Part shown: positions 1-12,026 of the stretch, one piece after another
How the letters are laid out: the number at the start of each line of letters is the position of its first letter
How positions within the stretch are numbered: position 1 is the stretch's first letter
Origin: Tilletia caries
Lineage: Eukaryota; Basidiomycota; Exobasidiomycetes; Tilletiales; Tilletiaceae
Assembly (NCBI GenBank): GCA_032718865.1
Contig: JALUTQ010000010.1
Span: 248,001-312,000 of the forward strand
DNA: 64,000 nucleotides
Direction of reading: 5' to 3'
Translations under genes and position numbers: made by a program
The notes under the pieces: model-generated
The model's input: the letters and a program-made list of their open reading frames with translations, nothing else
Told to the model about the DNA's origin: nothing
The model's database searches: none

Positions 1-2221
1 TGCGTTTCATAGGTTAAGGAGCAAGGTCAGATCGGGGGCTTTCTTTGGTTGAGGGATAGTAACTCGGTTGGGGGGACAGTTGCTCACCTGGATGAAGGGA
101 ACGCCCAATGGATCACCAACGTCCTTGGCCGTGGCAATGATAGCCTTGATGACCCGAGTCGCCGTAACAGGAATTCCCTCCTTCTTCATCCCACTGATGA
201 TCAGAGCGACGCAGCCCTAGACAAAAAAAAAAAAGAATCCCAACGTTAGCACTACAGCTCACCAACACTCAGGAAGATGAATGCAGCGAGACTCACCGCC
301 GCAGAAGGACTAGACATACTCGTCCCATTCGCCAACATAGTCGCCTGCAGGCAGTACCGCGGGATCGAAGTGATCGCCGCACCGGGGGCGTACACGCTCA
401 CGCCGATATGACCGTCCGACGTCGGTCCGCGGGAGGACCACGTCGTAGCCGAGCTAGGCACGTCCTCAATGAGCGCGTACTCGGCCCGCTGCATGTTGCC
501 CGCGTCGACCCAGGCGCCGACGGACAAGATGCTGTGCGAAAGTAGTTCGGAGGGAAAAGGAGACGCATCAGGTTGACTTAGCCTCTTATGTAGAGAGCTG
601 GGAAACACCGAAGGGCGGGCTCAGAAATGGATACGTACCTGCTCGTCGTGCCACCAGGAGCGCCAGCAGAGGTAAGCGCCGGCCCCGCATTCCCCGCGCT
701 GCTAACGAACACCACATCCCGCTGCCGAATAACAATGTCGCGAAGAAGCTCGACAAAGGCGCCCCTGTTGTCGACGCCGAACGCACTGGCTTCGCCCTGA
801 GTGAGTAAAGGGGGAGGCATAAGGAAAGTGAGAATGAATGTTATGGCAGAATTGGGTGGGGAAGGGAGATACGTACGTAGGACAGGTTGGCGACGTCACA
901 CTTGGTCGCGAGGATGGCCTGCGCCGCGCGCAGAAGGGCCTGCTGAGTCTCCATGCTCCCTATAAACCCAGAACAGTAAAATCAGCAAGGAGAGAAGGGG
1001 GGAGGGGAAACAGACACTGACATAACCCAAAGGAAAGAACTCACCGAGACGGGTGTCGCCGATCTTGAGGGAGACGAGCTGGGCTCCACTGGCGACGCCA
1101 TCGTACGAGCGCACATCCTCCTCCTTCTCCCCTCCCTCGACATAGTCCCGTCTAGCAGCGACGATCCCCGCAACATGCGAAGCATGACTGCCCGCAGCGA
1201 TGACGAGACTCAGCGCCTTGATATCCTCCTGCTCTTCTTGAGATGCGGGTTCGGGCTCGAGGCCGGTCCGGGAGGTCAGATGGTTGACGCTGTATGTCAT
1301 CAGACTGACGGGGTCCGACTCTTCCCAGTGCCTCTCGACCCTGAAGTCCGCCATAGGTTTCTTCCCGCTGAGATCGATAACCTCGTCAGCGAGTCGCAGT
1401 GCGCGGGGCGTACCCTCAAAACCCTTGGAGGGGTCGTACACCGAGGGAGGCGCAGCGGGGTCGTTCTTAGAGGAAGGGACGGTGCGGAGTTCGTCAGCAC
1501 CTCCGACGACGGTGCGCCAGTGTGTGCCGTCGTGCCAGGTGAGGAGTTCGAGGATGGGTCCCGGGTCGGGAAGGGCCGCGAGTTCTCCGAGGACGGAGAT
1601 GCGTGCTTTGATCTCTTGGACCTTCTGAGCGCGCGCGTTGGCAGCCTGGTCCTTCTCCTTGGTAGCGTCCGCGTCGGACTTCTTCTCGGCAGCAGGCGAA
1701 TCAGCGGACTTGTCGTCGGTAGGTGCTGCGGGACCGGAGGAGATGGCGAGGAGGTCGTGCTGGAGGTTTGCCTGGAGCCTGCTGATTTCGATGGTGAACG
1801 CATTCTCGCGAGCTGCAGTCATGCGCCTGATGAGATCCTGAGGCCAGACGTGGAAGGCAGGTTTGGTTCCCGTCTTCCATTTTCCCGACGGGTTCTTCCA
1901 GTCCTTGCTGGCGAGGAGAGTGCGTCCGGTGACGGGGGACTTGAAGGCGATTGTGGCCGGAGCTGCTGCTGTTGCTGTTGTGGACTCGGGGACGATGTTG
2001 GTGAGTGGGATGTCGCCTGATCCGGTGCAGTCGATGACGTCTACGACCTTGCCCTTGGCTGCGAGACCGAGTGCGGCTGGGTCGATGCCGGTGTCGAGGA
2101 TGGCCACGCGTACGCCTGTGCCGTCGTATCCGTACTTCTGCTTGAATGCGAGTGCGTTTGTGGACTCTTTGGGGAGGAGCCCACTGATGGGGAAGGGGTG
2201 TGTGGGTGCTGTGCTGGGCAT
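1..2221 (-). CDS. TPP2: Tripeptidyl-peptidase II, N-terminal part (runs off left edge)
   Basis: Giant cytosolic subtilisin-type serine protease that removes tripeptides from peptides released by the proteasome. The catalytic Asp lies in VAILDTGID, the His in [13 protein letters not shown] and the Ser in [12 protein letters not shown], in the normal S8 order. A long DH-insert lies between Asp and His, as in the TPPII family. Exons read at about 1045-2221, 877-959, 639-796, 297-531 and 88-216, all with GT-AG junctions; the next acceptor is beyond base 1. I chose the ATG at 2221 because it is followed by conserved sequence. An in-frame upstream ATG at 2455 would only add a Ser-Leu repeat. The gene is divergent from the mL54 gene. 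Only the N-terminal protease half is visible. Confidence in the family is high. Confidence 0.93.
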
Positions 2222-2340
2222 GTCGATGTGTGTGTTTGTGTGTGTGTTTGTTGAGATGATCCGTGTTGAGGAGTGGGAGAGTCGGGTGGGAGCAGTAGTC
2301 CTTGGCGTGAGATGGTACTGGCGGTGGTGGTCCTGGGCCC

Positions 2341-2392
2341 GGCTGAGGCTGAGGCTGAGGCTGAGGCTGAGGCTGAGGCTGAGGCTGAGTGG
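2341..2392. repeat. GCTGAG hexanucleotide microsatellite in the TPP2/mL54 intergenic region
   Basis: About eight perfect copies of a GCTGAG-type hexamer, inside the 544-bp interval (2222-2765) between two divergent genes. The same interval carries GAGGAC/GAGGAG-rich purine tracts at 2500-2540. It must contain both promoters, but I see no clear TATA box. Confidence 0.85.
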
Positions 2393-2765
2393 AGAGAGAG
2401 AGGCGCGACGAGCTGGAGACGCAACGGAAGCGACACGCACAGCAGATCGCAGCATTCACAACCGATTCGATTCAAGAACACCGTCGTCGCTGTCGAGCAG
2501 GAGCAGGAGCAGGAGGACGAGGACGAGGAGGAGGAGGAGTGGGAGTACTCGTGCAGTGAGTCAGTCAGACGAGCAGGCACCCATGGCCCGAGCACAGCAG
2601 TCAGCAGCACAAGCACCGTTTGAATACCGACGCTGAATACCGATGCGGTACTCTCTGGGTCTCACAGCGTCACAGGGGTTACACCAAGACCAACCCGACC
2701 TCGCCATCGCCTTCTCAGGCAGCATACATACAGCCGTCAGCCAGGCAGTCAGACACGCAGCAAGG

Positions 2766-3605
2766 ATGACATTCACACGCACCGCAGCAGCAGCAGCAGC
2801 AGCAGCAGCAGTGCACCCATCCTCCAGCGCAGCAGCATCGTGCTCATATCCAGCACGGCGCCTAATCCGGCCATCAGCACCAGCAGCATGCTCTACATCA
2901 CAGCCCAGAGCAGCACGACTCCACACATCAGCAGCATCCCAAGCAAAGGCTACAAAGGGCGCTGCAAAGCCTCCACCAAGGTCAGATGCTGGTGCCAGGG
3001 CTCCCGTCGGCGTCAAACTCGTAGAGTGTGAGTCTCTCATTCCCACCATCCTTAAGTACCCTGCTGATCTCGACCCCTTCACCCCAGCCTCCGACCCAAA
3101 CGTATCAGCCTGCCCGCCCGGCACCGTCCTCTCCGGCCTCGGCATCTTCAAAGACAAAGCAGAACCCCTCGCCCTCCCCGACGAAGACTACCCAACCTGG
3201 CTCTGGTCCCTCATCGAGACCAACAACACCACAAACTCCGGCGGCCTCTCCATCGCCGGCACCGGTAACATGACCAAGGGCGAACTCCGCGTCGCACAGA
3301 AGAAGGCCATGAAGGAACTCCGTCAGAAGGCCGAGTCTGCTAAACGAGCCGCTACTCGCGCTGCCATTGCCGCCGCAAAGAAGGGAGCCGGGAAGAGCGG
3401 CACACAGCGCGCAGCCGTGACTGCCGCCTCCCAAAGTCTCGGAGAGGAAGTCAACATCGACAGCATGACGCAGACGTACGACCCCGCCGTCGCTCTCGCA
3501 CAGGCTCAACAGGCCGCCGCTCGGGACGAATCGAGACAACGCGCAGAGTTGCGCAAGGCTAACAAGGCCAAGATCAAGTCGAACAACTTCCTCTCTGCCG
3601 CATGA
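2766..3605 (+). CDS. MRPL37: Mitochondrial large ribosomal subunit protein mL54 (Mrpl37 type)
   Basis: Small protein of the mitochondrial 54S ribosomal subunit. The signature is CPPGTVLSGLGIFK followed by LALPDEDYPTWLWSLIE, which matches the mL54 core. The N-terminus from the ATG at 2766 is rich in Ala, Ser, Arg and Thr and poor in acids, as expected of a mitochondrial presequence; it includes a poly-Ala run encoded by a GCA repeat. The frame is open throughout, but 3028-3087 looks like a 60-nt intron that keeps the frame: donor GTGAGT, branch-like CTGAT, acceptor CCCCAG. Splicing would remove 20 residues just before the conserved core. The C-terminus is Lys/Ala-rich and may be helical. The frame also stays open upstream to 2643, but the presequence favours 2766. 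Confidence 0.85.
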   Translation: MTFTRTAAAAAAAAAVHPSSSAAASCSYPARRLIRPSAPAACSTSQPRAARLHTSAASQAKATKGAAKPPPRSDAGARAPVGVKLVECESLIPTILKYPADLDPFTPASDPNVSACPPGTVLSGLGIFKDKAEPLALPDEDYPTWLWSLIETNNTTNSGGLSIAGTGNMTKGELRVAQKKAMKELRQKAESAKRAATRAAIAAAKKGAGKSGTQRAAVTAASQSLGEEVNIDSMTQTYDPAVALAQAQQAAARDESRQRAELRKANKAKIKSNNFLSAA

Positions 3606-4217
3606 AGGCAGCCACACCCCCCTTGTTTCCCCTGTGTAAACCCAAGCAGCCTATCTCGGAAAATCTCACACTTCTCCCTCTCATCGCCTGTTCGAGCGAT
3701 CCTCGGGGGAGGCCGGGTGGGACGCCACAACTCGAATGCCCCACCGGGCAGATCTTTTCTACCGTCCCCTCAGATCTCCGTTTTCGTCGGAGCCATCAGC
3801 CAACGTTTCAAACCGTGCGCCCCGAGCACAGGCGAACGAGAGGCGGACCGAAGAGCTTTTTCCCATCGCAATCCGTGCGAGTCGGCGAAAGATGAGATGA
3901 CTCCGCCCGCCCCGCTGGGTGATGGGGTCGATTCAGTCGGGCGGGAAAATGAGGTGGACTACAAGGTTCAAAGCAAGCCTGGTCCCGACATTGAGTCGCC
4001 CTTTGGTTTTTCTCATCTTCCCATCCCTTCTCTAATCTCTTCGCCCCGGGAAAGGCGCAAGGAGGACCATCGGTCGTCCCGCGCCCAAGGCCTGTCGCTA
4101 ACCTCTTCGTCTTCTTCATCATCTTTCATATAAAAATTCCAGATGCCGCCCTCCCTTCCTACTTTCTTCTCCCCTTCACTCTTCCCCTTCTGCAGGCCCA
4201 GACCCGAGGTTTAAACC
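3606..4217. other. Intergenic: mL54 3' region and promoter of the FGGY gene
   Basis: No supported gene. Pyrimidine-rich sequence precedes the ATG at 4218. An AT-rich TATA-like stretch (CATATAAAAAT) lies at about 4126-4136, some 85 bp upstream of that ATG. Confidence 0.5.
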
Positions 4218-7174
4218 ATGTCGGCGGATCAGGATCTCAACAACGGCCATCTCGTACTGGCCATTGACGTCCAGCTCCACCAGCTCAGCGCCCTCGTCTT
4301 CGACCCGACCTCCTCTTCTGACTCTGAATCGCAGCAGAAACAGCCGGTGACACACCGATGCGTCCTCTGGCAAAAGACGATCTCGTTTGACGATGACTTT
4401 CCCGAGTTCCAGTGGGTAGAAAGAAACCTTTCATCCCCCGCCCGCCCCCTCCCTTTAACTCCGCTGAACACCTCCCTCTCCCCTTCCGTTTCCTTTTCCT
4501 ACGACAAACAGAACGAAGAGAGGCAGCTACCGCCCTCCCTCCTTCGACGAAGATCACCCGCGAGACGTCGCGCTCACGCCTGTAGGGGTCGTCGTCCGTG
4601 CATTGGACGCGATGCTACACGCCCTCTCACGGGCTTCGTACGTGCCGGCTCGCGACGGGGAAGGAGGAGGAGGCACCTCGGGAGCGGCGGGGGTTACACC
4701 TTCGGGCCCGTCGTCGTCGCCTTGTGCTCTGATGAGCCGGGTCGGGACGGTCGGAGTGAGCGGGACGGTGAGTTGCCTAGCGATTCCACCGCCCACCCCC
4801 CCTTCACCGTTACTCATCCCACTCTTCCCTCACTCCCTTTGAAAAAAAAAATCATAGCTCGACGTTCCCATCCTCCTCAGCAAAACAGCCTGCACCCTCC
4901 TGCAGCAGCTGAACCACGAGAACCCACTATGGACCCAACTGGGCTGTCCGTCCTTCTTCGCGACGGCCTTCGTGCCCAACGTGCGCGATTGGACGCTGGA
5001 CTCGGAGGCGGTTACCATTCAGCAGATCTCGCATGAGCTTGAGCTTAAGCTCGAGCTTGACTTGGGCGGATTCTATCAGGGACAGGGACGAGCACGGGCT
5101 CATACCGCGTCCCACTCCTCAGCTACGGCCGTAGACGCTTCGAACCACTCCGACGAGCAGAAGACAACGAAGACGATCGTCAACGACGACCCAGCCAAGC
5201 TGAACTTCGCCGCGGCCCTCCTGAGAATCCGGCTGGACGCGGAGGCGGATCTGGCTGCTACGTCCGCGGCTACGGCGCATGCGCATGCACACGGACACGG
5301 TCAACCCACTCCGCCGCCTACCGCGTCCTCGCCCTGGCTTCGGATGGGCCGGATCACGAGCATGGCCGGGCTGATCACTAGCTTGTTGACGGGGGAGATC
5401 GCACCGTGAGTGTTTCTCAAAACAGACCGTGATGGATGAGGGGATCAAACAGCTGAATCAAACGCCATACCCTGTTTTTTTTTTCGGTCCGAATGATTCT
5501 CCCCCCCCCCTCCAAAAAAAACAGCTGGCGACCGGACGAAGCTGCGCTCAGCATGCTCTACGACCCGCACCGAGTCGAAGGCGGCGGCGGGAACGGGGCG
5601 TGGAACGAAGTCCTGCTGAGTATCATCGAAGGTGCCGCGAACAACAACAACGGGGCGGTCAACCTCGGCACCGCTCTCGGTGCGATTGATCACTCCTCTC
5701 CGTCGGAGGCGGCGGTAGGACTGGGCTCATGGATTGCGCGGCGGTATCAATTTGCAGAAGGTATGTACTTCCCAACCCCATGATTTCTCGAGGACGTAGA
5801 CCCCACGTAAATCAAGGAAAAAGGAAGCTGATGATCGCTCTTCACCCGCCCGGAAAATAGGTTGCACGGTCGTACCCCAGATCTCATCCTACGTCGGCGC
5901 AGCAACAGCCTGCTTGCTCTCCCCCGGCGACTCCATCATCCACCTCGGCCTCGACGACGTCCTCCTCGTCGCCCTCGACGAGCCCATCCAACAAGAACAA
6001 CAAGCAGCCACGCTCGTTCCCTTCCCATCGTCGCACGTCGAAGGAGGAAGGGATGTGCGGACGACGAAGACTCCTTCATTTTTGGCGGTTGCGCAGCATA
6101 GGGATGCGGGTGTGGCAAGACTGATTGTGCGGTCTGCGTATTGTAATGATCGGTGGTCGGTGATGAACCGACTCGTGAATGCCGTACCCGTCGGCGGCTC
6201 AATCGGATTGGACAACAAGGTACGTCTACCCATCGCTTTCTCCTTCCAGTGTACTCCAGATCTGAACTCCCGTTTGGCTTTTTTCCCAGCTCTTCACCCG
6301 TGTTGTCAGTACGTGCGGCATTCAGGATATCCGGAGGTACGAGCGCGGATGCCGCGTGACCGAATTCTCCGACCTGCGCGCCAACGCGCGCTGCCTCCTC
6401 GAAGGTCAAGCGCTCTCGATCCGATCCGACTTGGTAGCAATCCGGCGGGCGGGACAGGGACAGCTCCTCCCCACCATCCCGGGAAAGGTGGAGCACCAGC
6501 AGCACCACGCTCAATCGAACGGCACCACCAGCACCAGCACCACACCCTACCCAACCCCGCGTCTCTTCGCACTGGGAAAACCAGCAGGGAACAAAACACT
6601 CGCGTCCATCCTGAGCTCAGCGCTCGGCTCGGCTTTACAGATCCCTACGGCGTACCTGTCCTCGAGTCTTGAGGACGACGACGACGGTTCGGACGGACGA
6701 CGAACGCGAACGCGGACAAGGACCAGGACAAGGAGTGGAGGGGCTACTACGTATTCCGGATCGGAAGGGTCGAGTGGACCACCTCCTTCCTCCGGCCGTG
6801 GATCGTCTTCGAACGACGCAGACGCAGAGTCTACCAGCACCTTCTGCCCGATCCTACTCGGCACGGCTCTATATGCGCTAAGTGTGCGCTGGAAGGCTGG
6901 TGTCCCCTCGGGAGTGGGGACGAACCTTCACCCTTCTGCTCTTGCGGTGCTTGAGTACTTTGGCCGACGAGTTTCTCCTTCCTCCTCGTCTCCTGTCGAT
7001 AACGGCGGTTCCTCCCCTTCCTCTTCCTCCTCCGCGGATCGGATCAACAGCACCACCCCCCGCGCGGCGCTAGAATGCCAGGAAGTCTCCTACTCGGAGC
7101 TGGCGAACTTCTACGCTGCGCTAGCTCCCGAGCACGAGCGTTTGAGTGGAGTTGGGATTTCTGGACGTCTATAA
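4218..7174 (+). CDS. Xylulokinase-like FGGY-family protein, probably a pseudoenzyme
   Basis: Six exons (about 4218-4411, 4527-4767, 4858-5405, 5525-5760, 5861-6219, 6290-7174) join with consistent phases into about 820 residues; eukaryotic xylulokinases have about 540-600. Family signs are the start VLAIDVQLHQLSALVFD, the TPVGVVVRALDAMLHAL block, SWIARRYQFAEGCTVV, DLRANARCLLEGQALSIR, GNKTLASILSSALG and the C-terminal FYAALAPEHERL. However, the QQHG substrate loop, the WMDSST block, the TGDN segment with the catalytic Asp, the LGTSDT phosphate-binding motif and the GGAS motif are all replaced. Low-complexity inserts (Arg-Thr repeat and Asp run near 6670-6740; Ser-rich near 6990-7030) account for part of the extra length. 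The fold is likely kept; kinase activity is doubtful. Confidence 0.75.
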
Positions 7175-7413
7175 GTGAACGGCCCTCCCTTTGCGAGGCG
7201 AGCAAGCACATCACATCAGCATGCTTTCCTTCTCTCCCTCCCCTGCCTTTTCTGAACCACACGTCTTTGCAACCCTTTGCCTTTCCCACACCGCACACGG
7301 TCGCTGGGAGAAGTTCATCTCTGACTTACATAGACGGAAAACTCGAACGAAATCTGAAATATGCTGCTGCAGCAAGTTGCCCACTGCTCCGTTGACACTA
7401 CATACTCCTGCCC

Positions 7414-8128
7414 TTGCCATCAACCCCGTCTCGACCTCGTCCAGTCGAGACAGCCGCAGCCGTGCAAGTGATGATCATGAGTGAGTGGGAGGGAGCGAAG
7501 GGTGTGGCAAGCCTCGGCGTTCGAACCAGACTCAATCGCCGGTTCTTCTGCTCCTCAAAATTTCGCGTTCTTCCAAACTTGGATCCAGAGGACGTCGACA
7601 ACGGCAGCATGGGGATGATGCCCACAAGGAAACCCAAGAGCAACATCAAAACCAGTGAGTTACCCGTCCTCTCCTCGCCTCCCCGCCCGCGCGCGCGCGC
7701 CAGCCTCCCACGGCCCGGCCAGCCACATACAATGATGACTAGTACAAAAAACCATAACTACCAAAATAGGAAGAGCCGTCGTGAGCTCCCTCCTTGCGCC
7801 GTGGTTGCAATCCGGACCCTCTCAAACTCCTTCGCCGGTCGCAGCAAGGTCGATGGGGGGGTGTCCCTCTCCCCCTTCCTTCCCCCCAGGTCGTAGGATG
7901 ATCGCTGTCGGGACCCCGGACCTTTTGCTTCTCTCGCTGCTGCTCTACTCGCTCTTCCTTCCCTTCCCATTCGCTCCGCCGCACCTAGCTGGTTTGGACC
8001 TCTTCACGGGGGTTCGAGACCGCGACCGTGTCCGGGGTGGGGATAGGGGCGTTGGGAGCGGGTGGGTGGGTGGTGGTGGGGGAGTTAAGTTCGAGGAGAA
8101 CGCAGCGTTTTCTCCCTGGGGGGTTTGA
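7414..8128 (+). CDS. Hypothetical small protein with one hydrophobic segment (weak)
   Basis: I do not recognise this gene. A frame open from 7414 reaches a donor-like GTGAGTTA near 7656. A possible acceptor (CCAAAATAG) near 7769 continues the frame into SSLLAPWLQSGPS and then a hydrophobic stretch (PDLLLLSLLLYSLFLPFPF) that could be a membrane segment, ending at 8128 after a Gly/Val/Arg-rich tail. The start is uncertain; ATGs at 7414, 7471 and 7477 are possible. There is no domain match. It could be a small tail-anchored or signal-anchored protein, or a chance open frame in GC-rich DNA. Confidence 0.25.
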
Positions 8129-8622
8129 GGGGGAGGGGGACCATCAACCCCTCCCTTCTCCCGTGGGGATGCTTGGGGGTTCGGGTTCCCACATATGGCC
8201 AGGGTTGGAACAAGGTCGAGAAACGGTTAAATATATCTGACAACACATGCAACACTCCCCCCTTTCCTCCCCAATTCGATCCTGCGCTATCTTCATGTCA
8301 CGAGCGCCCAGTACTGACTTTCTCTCCCCTTCCTCTCTCTCTCTCTTTTTCTCCCCCGTTCTATGGTTTGTAGGTGCGATGAAGTGACGAGTTGTATTAC
8401 AATGACGGGGACGATGCAAATGGCAAAGGTACATGCGGGCCTTGCCCTAGAACTTCTTGGTGTGGACGTTTTGCTTCGGTGTGCGAGCTTGTGATCTGAG
8501 ATGATGCCCACGTCGCACTGCATGGAGAATGCCCGTATACGCGGTCGGCTAAAAGGTAACGGTGCATCGGCGCAGGTCGAAGTGGCAAGGGCTACACAGG
8601 CCAGAAGGCATAAGCCGCCCCT
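8129..8622. other. Intergenic, nothing recognised
   Basis: GC-rich then pyrimidine-rich sequence with a CT-rich tract near 8315-8350. It holds the 3' end of the membrane-protein gene on the minus strand. No coding signal on either strand. Confidence 0.4.
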
Positions 8623-11600
8623 TCACTCCGAGGACGAAGGAGGCAACCGCCCCTTCTCCTTCTCCTCCCTCTCCCCCCGCTCCCTCTCATACTCCTCCAC
8701 CTTAACCCGCCGCTCGATCTCCCTCCTCCTCGCATTCCTCCAAATCTCCGTCCGTCGATCGATCGCTTTGCGCCGCAAGATCTCACACTCCGGCACGAGC
8801 GTGATGATCATCAGGGCCAACGTCATAATGAGCCGGTACACCGTCTCGAAGAGGAGCTCCGAGATGATCTGCGTGCGCGTGTGGCCGTCGGTTGCCATCA
8901 TCTGCGCGATCGTGGAGAGTGGAGCCCGACCTGTCCGGTGCACCGCCGTGGGGGACTCGCTCTCGATGTCCGCATACAACGTCCGGACCTGACGCGGCGG
9001 GGCACACAAGCGTTGCGCAGCTCGCACCGACCGCTCCCGTCTGTCCCCACGGTAGATGGCCCGGATCAGACCGGTGCTGTCGTCCAAGATGGCCCCGTTG
9101 GGAAGCCGAGAGCGAGGGATCAGCCCGAGCTCCTCGTCTTCGTGCTCGAGGCCGATGTACGCCAGGCGCTCCAAGAGATATGTGAGGAGCGGAGCAGGTC
9201 CGAGCGAGGCTGCTACGACGAGTCCAAGCCGTTGACCCGGATCGCGCCGCTGTCGCGCAAACACGCTGATCCTACGCGGAGCGTAGACGGGGGACGGGTA
9301 CGATGGAGGGGGCGGAGGCTGACCAGCTGCGTCTGTCGCCGTTGTCGTTGAAGCTTCTCCAGACGGAACACCATCAGCCCCCTCCTGTGGAACCTGTGCA
9401 TCTTCTCCTCCCGCCACACCACCTTGTCCCGCCGCCGCTGCAGCCCCCTGATTCTCCGCTCTACCTCCTCCAGCCGCGTTCCTCGCAGGAAGGGGTACAA
9501 TCGCCCGGCCCGCAACGTTAACTAACCTCTGATTCCGACGCTGTTCCCGCCAGATGCTCTCCAGTCTGCGATTGAGCCAGCGTTCCATGTCCCAGACGAT
9601 GAAAAACACCACACCCAAAATGACGCCGTACAGCTTCCAGAAAACGGAGAGCGGAGGGAACCCGACGATGGCGAACGCTTCGTCCGCCAACGCGAGCCAG
9701 CCCAGCAACGTCGACAACTTGACGAGCAACTCGGCAGTATTGGCCTGTGCTTGACCCTGTTGTTGATTACCAGCAGCCGCTCCCTGGCCCGCAGCGCGTT
9801 GCTGCGGATAAGGCTGCCCATTCGGCACAGGAATCCCAAGTCTAGCAGCAAGGACCGAAATCAGGAGACCAATCTTGACGACCAGCCAGGTGGAATGCAT
9901 CAGCAGCTGAGGGAGGAGCGCGCGGGCCTCTTGATGGGCGATCACGAGTCGAATCGGCGCCGGCACCACTGCGTTGTAGACGGCCGTCTGTACCGAGTTC
10001 GGCACGAAGGACAGCACGAAGCTGCGCAGGGAGAAAGCTTCCCGCCGACGTCGCTGGAAGATCTGACGAGCATCGACGAGGACCTCGCCATTCCGACCGG
10101 CACCGGCACCGGCACCAGCACCAGCAGCAGCCGCATTCGGGAAGGCTCGGTGGGCCATCTGCCAGAAGTTCACGTTGGCCGGGCCATTTCCGGGCGGTGC
10201 GATCCGATCGAGTCGTGCCGCCATCTGGGGCGAGATCCGGGGTCGAGGCGGTACAGTGAGACCTGCGCCTTGTGCCTCGAGGGCGAACTCGGCGGTCAGC
10301 GTTTCAACCAGGCTCGTATTGTTGATCCGCTGCTTGAGCATGTCGTGAAAGCGAAGGACGCCAAGCTCGTATGCGTCCCTGTTGCCGTCCTCTTTCGTGT
10401 CTTTCGCCTTCTGCGCCGCCCGATCGTACGGGGACGGCCGAGGGCGGAAAGCGAAGATCGCTCCGTCAAGCAGGTCCCATGGACTGTCTGACGGAGGACC
10501 GGGTTCGACCGTATGCCTCATCCTGACCCAGACCGAGATGGCCGATCGTACCCGCTGGTCGATGACGTCCCGAACGGATACTTCTGACTTGGCGTATTGG
10601 ACGATCAAGCGCAGACGGTAGGAGGTCTCGAGGAGGAAGACGCAGCGCTTGGCTAGGATGTGTAGGTACTTGGTCTTAGACCGTAAGTTGAGGGAAGCAT
10701 CCAAGGTGAGCAGGAAGGGCTGTCCACTGTCAATAGTAATGCGGGGCTCAATGGGTCAGACTGGTCTGCTGTTCAGGGGGAAGTAGAGATCGAGGGTGCA
10801 TCCCACTCACCTAATCTGTACCACAGCATTCAGCCGCTCCGTGAAGTCTTCAGCTACCTCCCCCTCGTCGTCGTGTACCAAGTCGAGCAACTTCTGAAAA
10901 GCCCGTGCCCGTCCCTGCAGCAATTCTACCTTGCTCTGAATCCGTTGCCCCTGTGAATCCGATGATGGCCCGCTTTTTTCGTCCGTCGATCGAGGAGCGG
11001 GAGGGTCAGCGGCGGCCTTGAGCTGGTCCAAGACGCGGCGCTGTTGTGCCTCGTATTGAGGATCCGACACACTTCGCTCCTCGTCCTCGTCATCGTCGAT
11101 GAGGTGGCCAGATCGTAGTTGCGGGAGGGGCACCCAGTCCAGCACGGTCGTGAGAAACCCATGTAGAAGAAGCGCATCGTCTTCGCTGACTGGGCTGCCT
11201 GCTTGCTGCTGCGACGACTCCGAAGGATCCTCACGCACGAGCGCTCTCCACGCAAGCTCGTACTCGGCCCGGTACAGCTCATACGCACGCTCGACCAGTA
11301 ACTGGACATCCTCGTACTCATCGGAAGAAAGCGCAGCGATGAAGTGGACCATCTTGCGCGAAGCCGCGAGACTGCGCAAGTCGGACGAGGTCACGCTTCC
11401 CGATGACCGTGCGGGAGAGGGGGAGGCGGAGGCGGGCCGTGGCTCGAGAAGCACGCTGGACTGCATGGGTGGGTCGCAGTCGCGCTTGCGGACCGAGAAG
11501 ACGGCCTGCGCAAAGGCGTACATGCTGTCCTGGGCTGTTTGAGGCTCTTGAGGCACCGCTGTTTGAGGAGGAGGAGCATCGGCCGTGCTGTTCGAGCTGC

Positions 11601-11640
11601 CGGCCTGCTGAGTCCGGTCGTCCTGGAGTGCTTCTGACAT
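8623..11640 (-). CDS. Large multi-pass membrane protein of unknown function
   Basis: Two exons (about 10811-11640 and 8623-10726) separated by an 84-nt intron with good splice sites give about 977 residues in one frame. I do not recognise the family. The N-terminal 270 residues are hydrophilic with Ser/Pro- and Asp-rich patches and a helical region around LSSDEYEDVQLLVERAYELY. After the intron comes LLTLDASLNLRSKTKYLHIL. Hydrophobic segments include STWLVVKIGLLISVLAARLG, a pair around LVKLSTLLGWLALADEAFAI and KLYGVILGVVFFIVWDMERW, and a late one, YRLIMTLALMIITLVPECEI. A Gly/Ala/Gln-rich linker and a Pro-rich stretch separate them. The C-terminus is strongly charged (Arg/Glu) and probably helical. 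The layout would suit an ER or organelle membrane scaffold, but that is inference. Confidence 0.7.
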
Positions 11641-12026
11641 TTCTCAACACGGGGGGACGCTGTCTGTAGAGGATGCACGCGCTGCGCTCTTCTGTGCCGC
11701 TGGGGTCGACCTTGTATGCGTGCTGTCTGTGAGCTACGAGTACTTGATGTTGCGGTCGAGGTGCAAGGCAGGGTCGCAGCTCGACCTCATCGCCTCATCT
11801 CCAGAATTTCCACGTCATCAACTCCAGATGACCTCGGCCTCAACTTCCAAAGGAACCAACAGGAAAGCAGATGAATATGTATTGTGATAGCGGGTGCATT
11901 CCAAGCAGGCAAGTGAGTGTGGGTTTGGTGGCAAGGTGACAGCAAAGAGAGTGGGCAACGCGATGCGCAGTTTCGAAGTTATTCCGGGGGCGGCCTCGAG
12001 GGCCGGGGCCTTCTCGAGAGCGTGGA
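11641..12026. other. Intergenic between the membrane-protein gene and the next minus-strand gene
   Basis: Contains the 5' region of the membrane-protein gene and the 3' region of the gene ending at 12027. No coding signal or RNA gene seen. Confidence 0.4.

Noticed and set aside
1175..2020. Plus-strand 281-residue frame
   Set aside because: Lies opposite TPP2 exon 1, where the minus strand carries clear protease motifs; GC-rich shadow frame.
9751..10491. Plus-strand 246-residue frame
   Set aside because: Antisense to the well-supported two-exon membrane protein; no motif.
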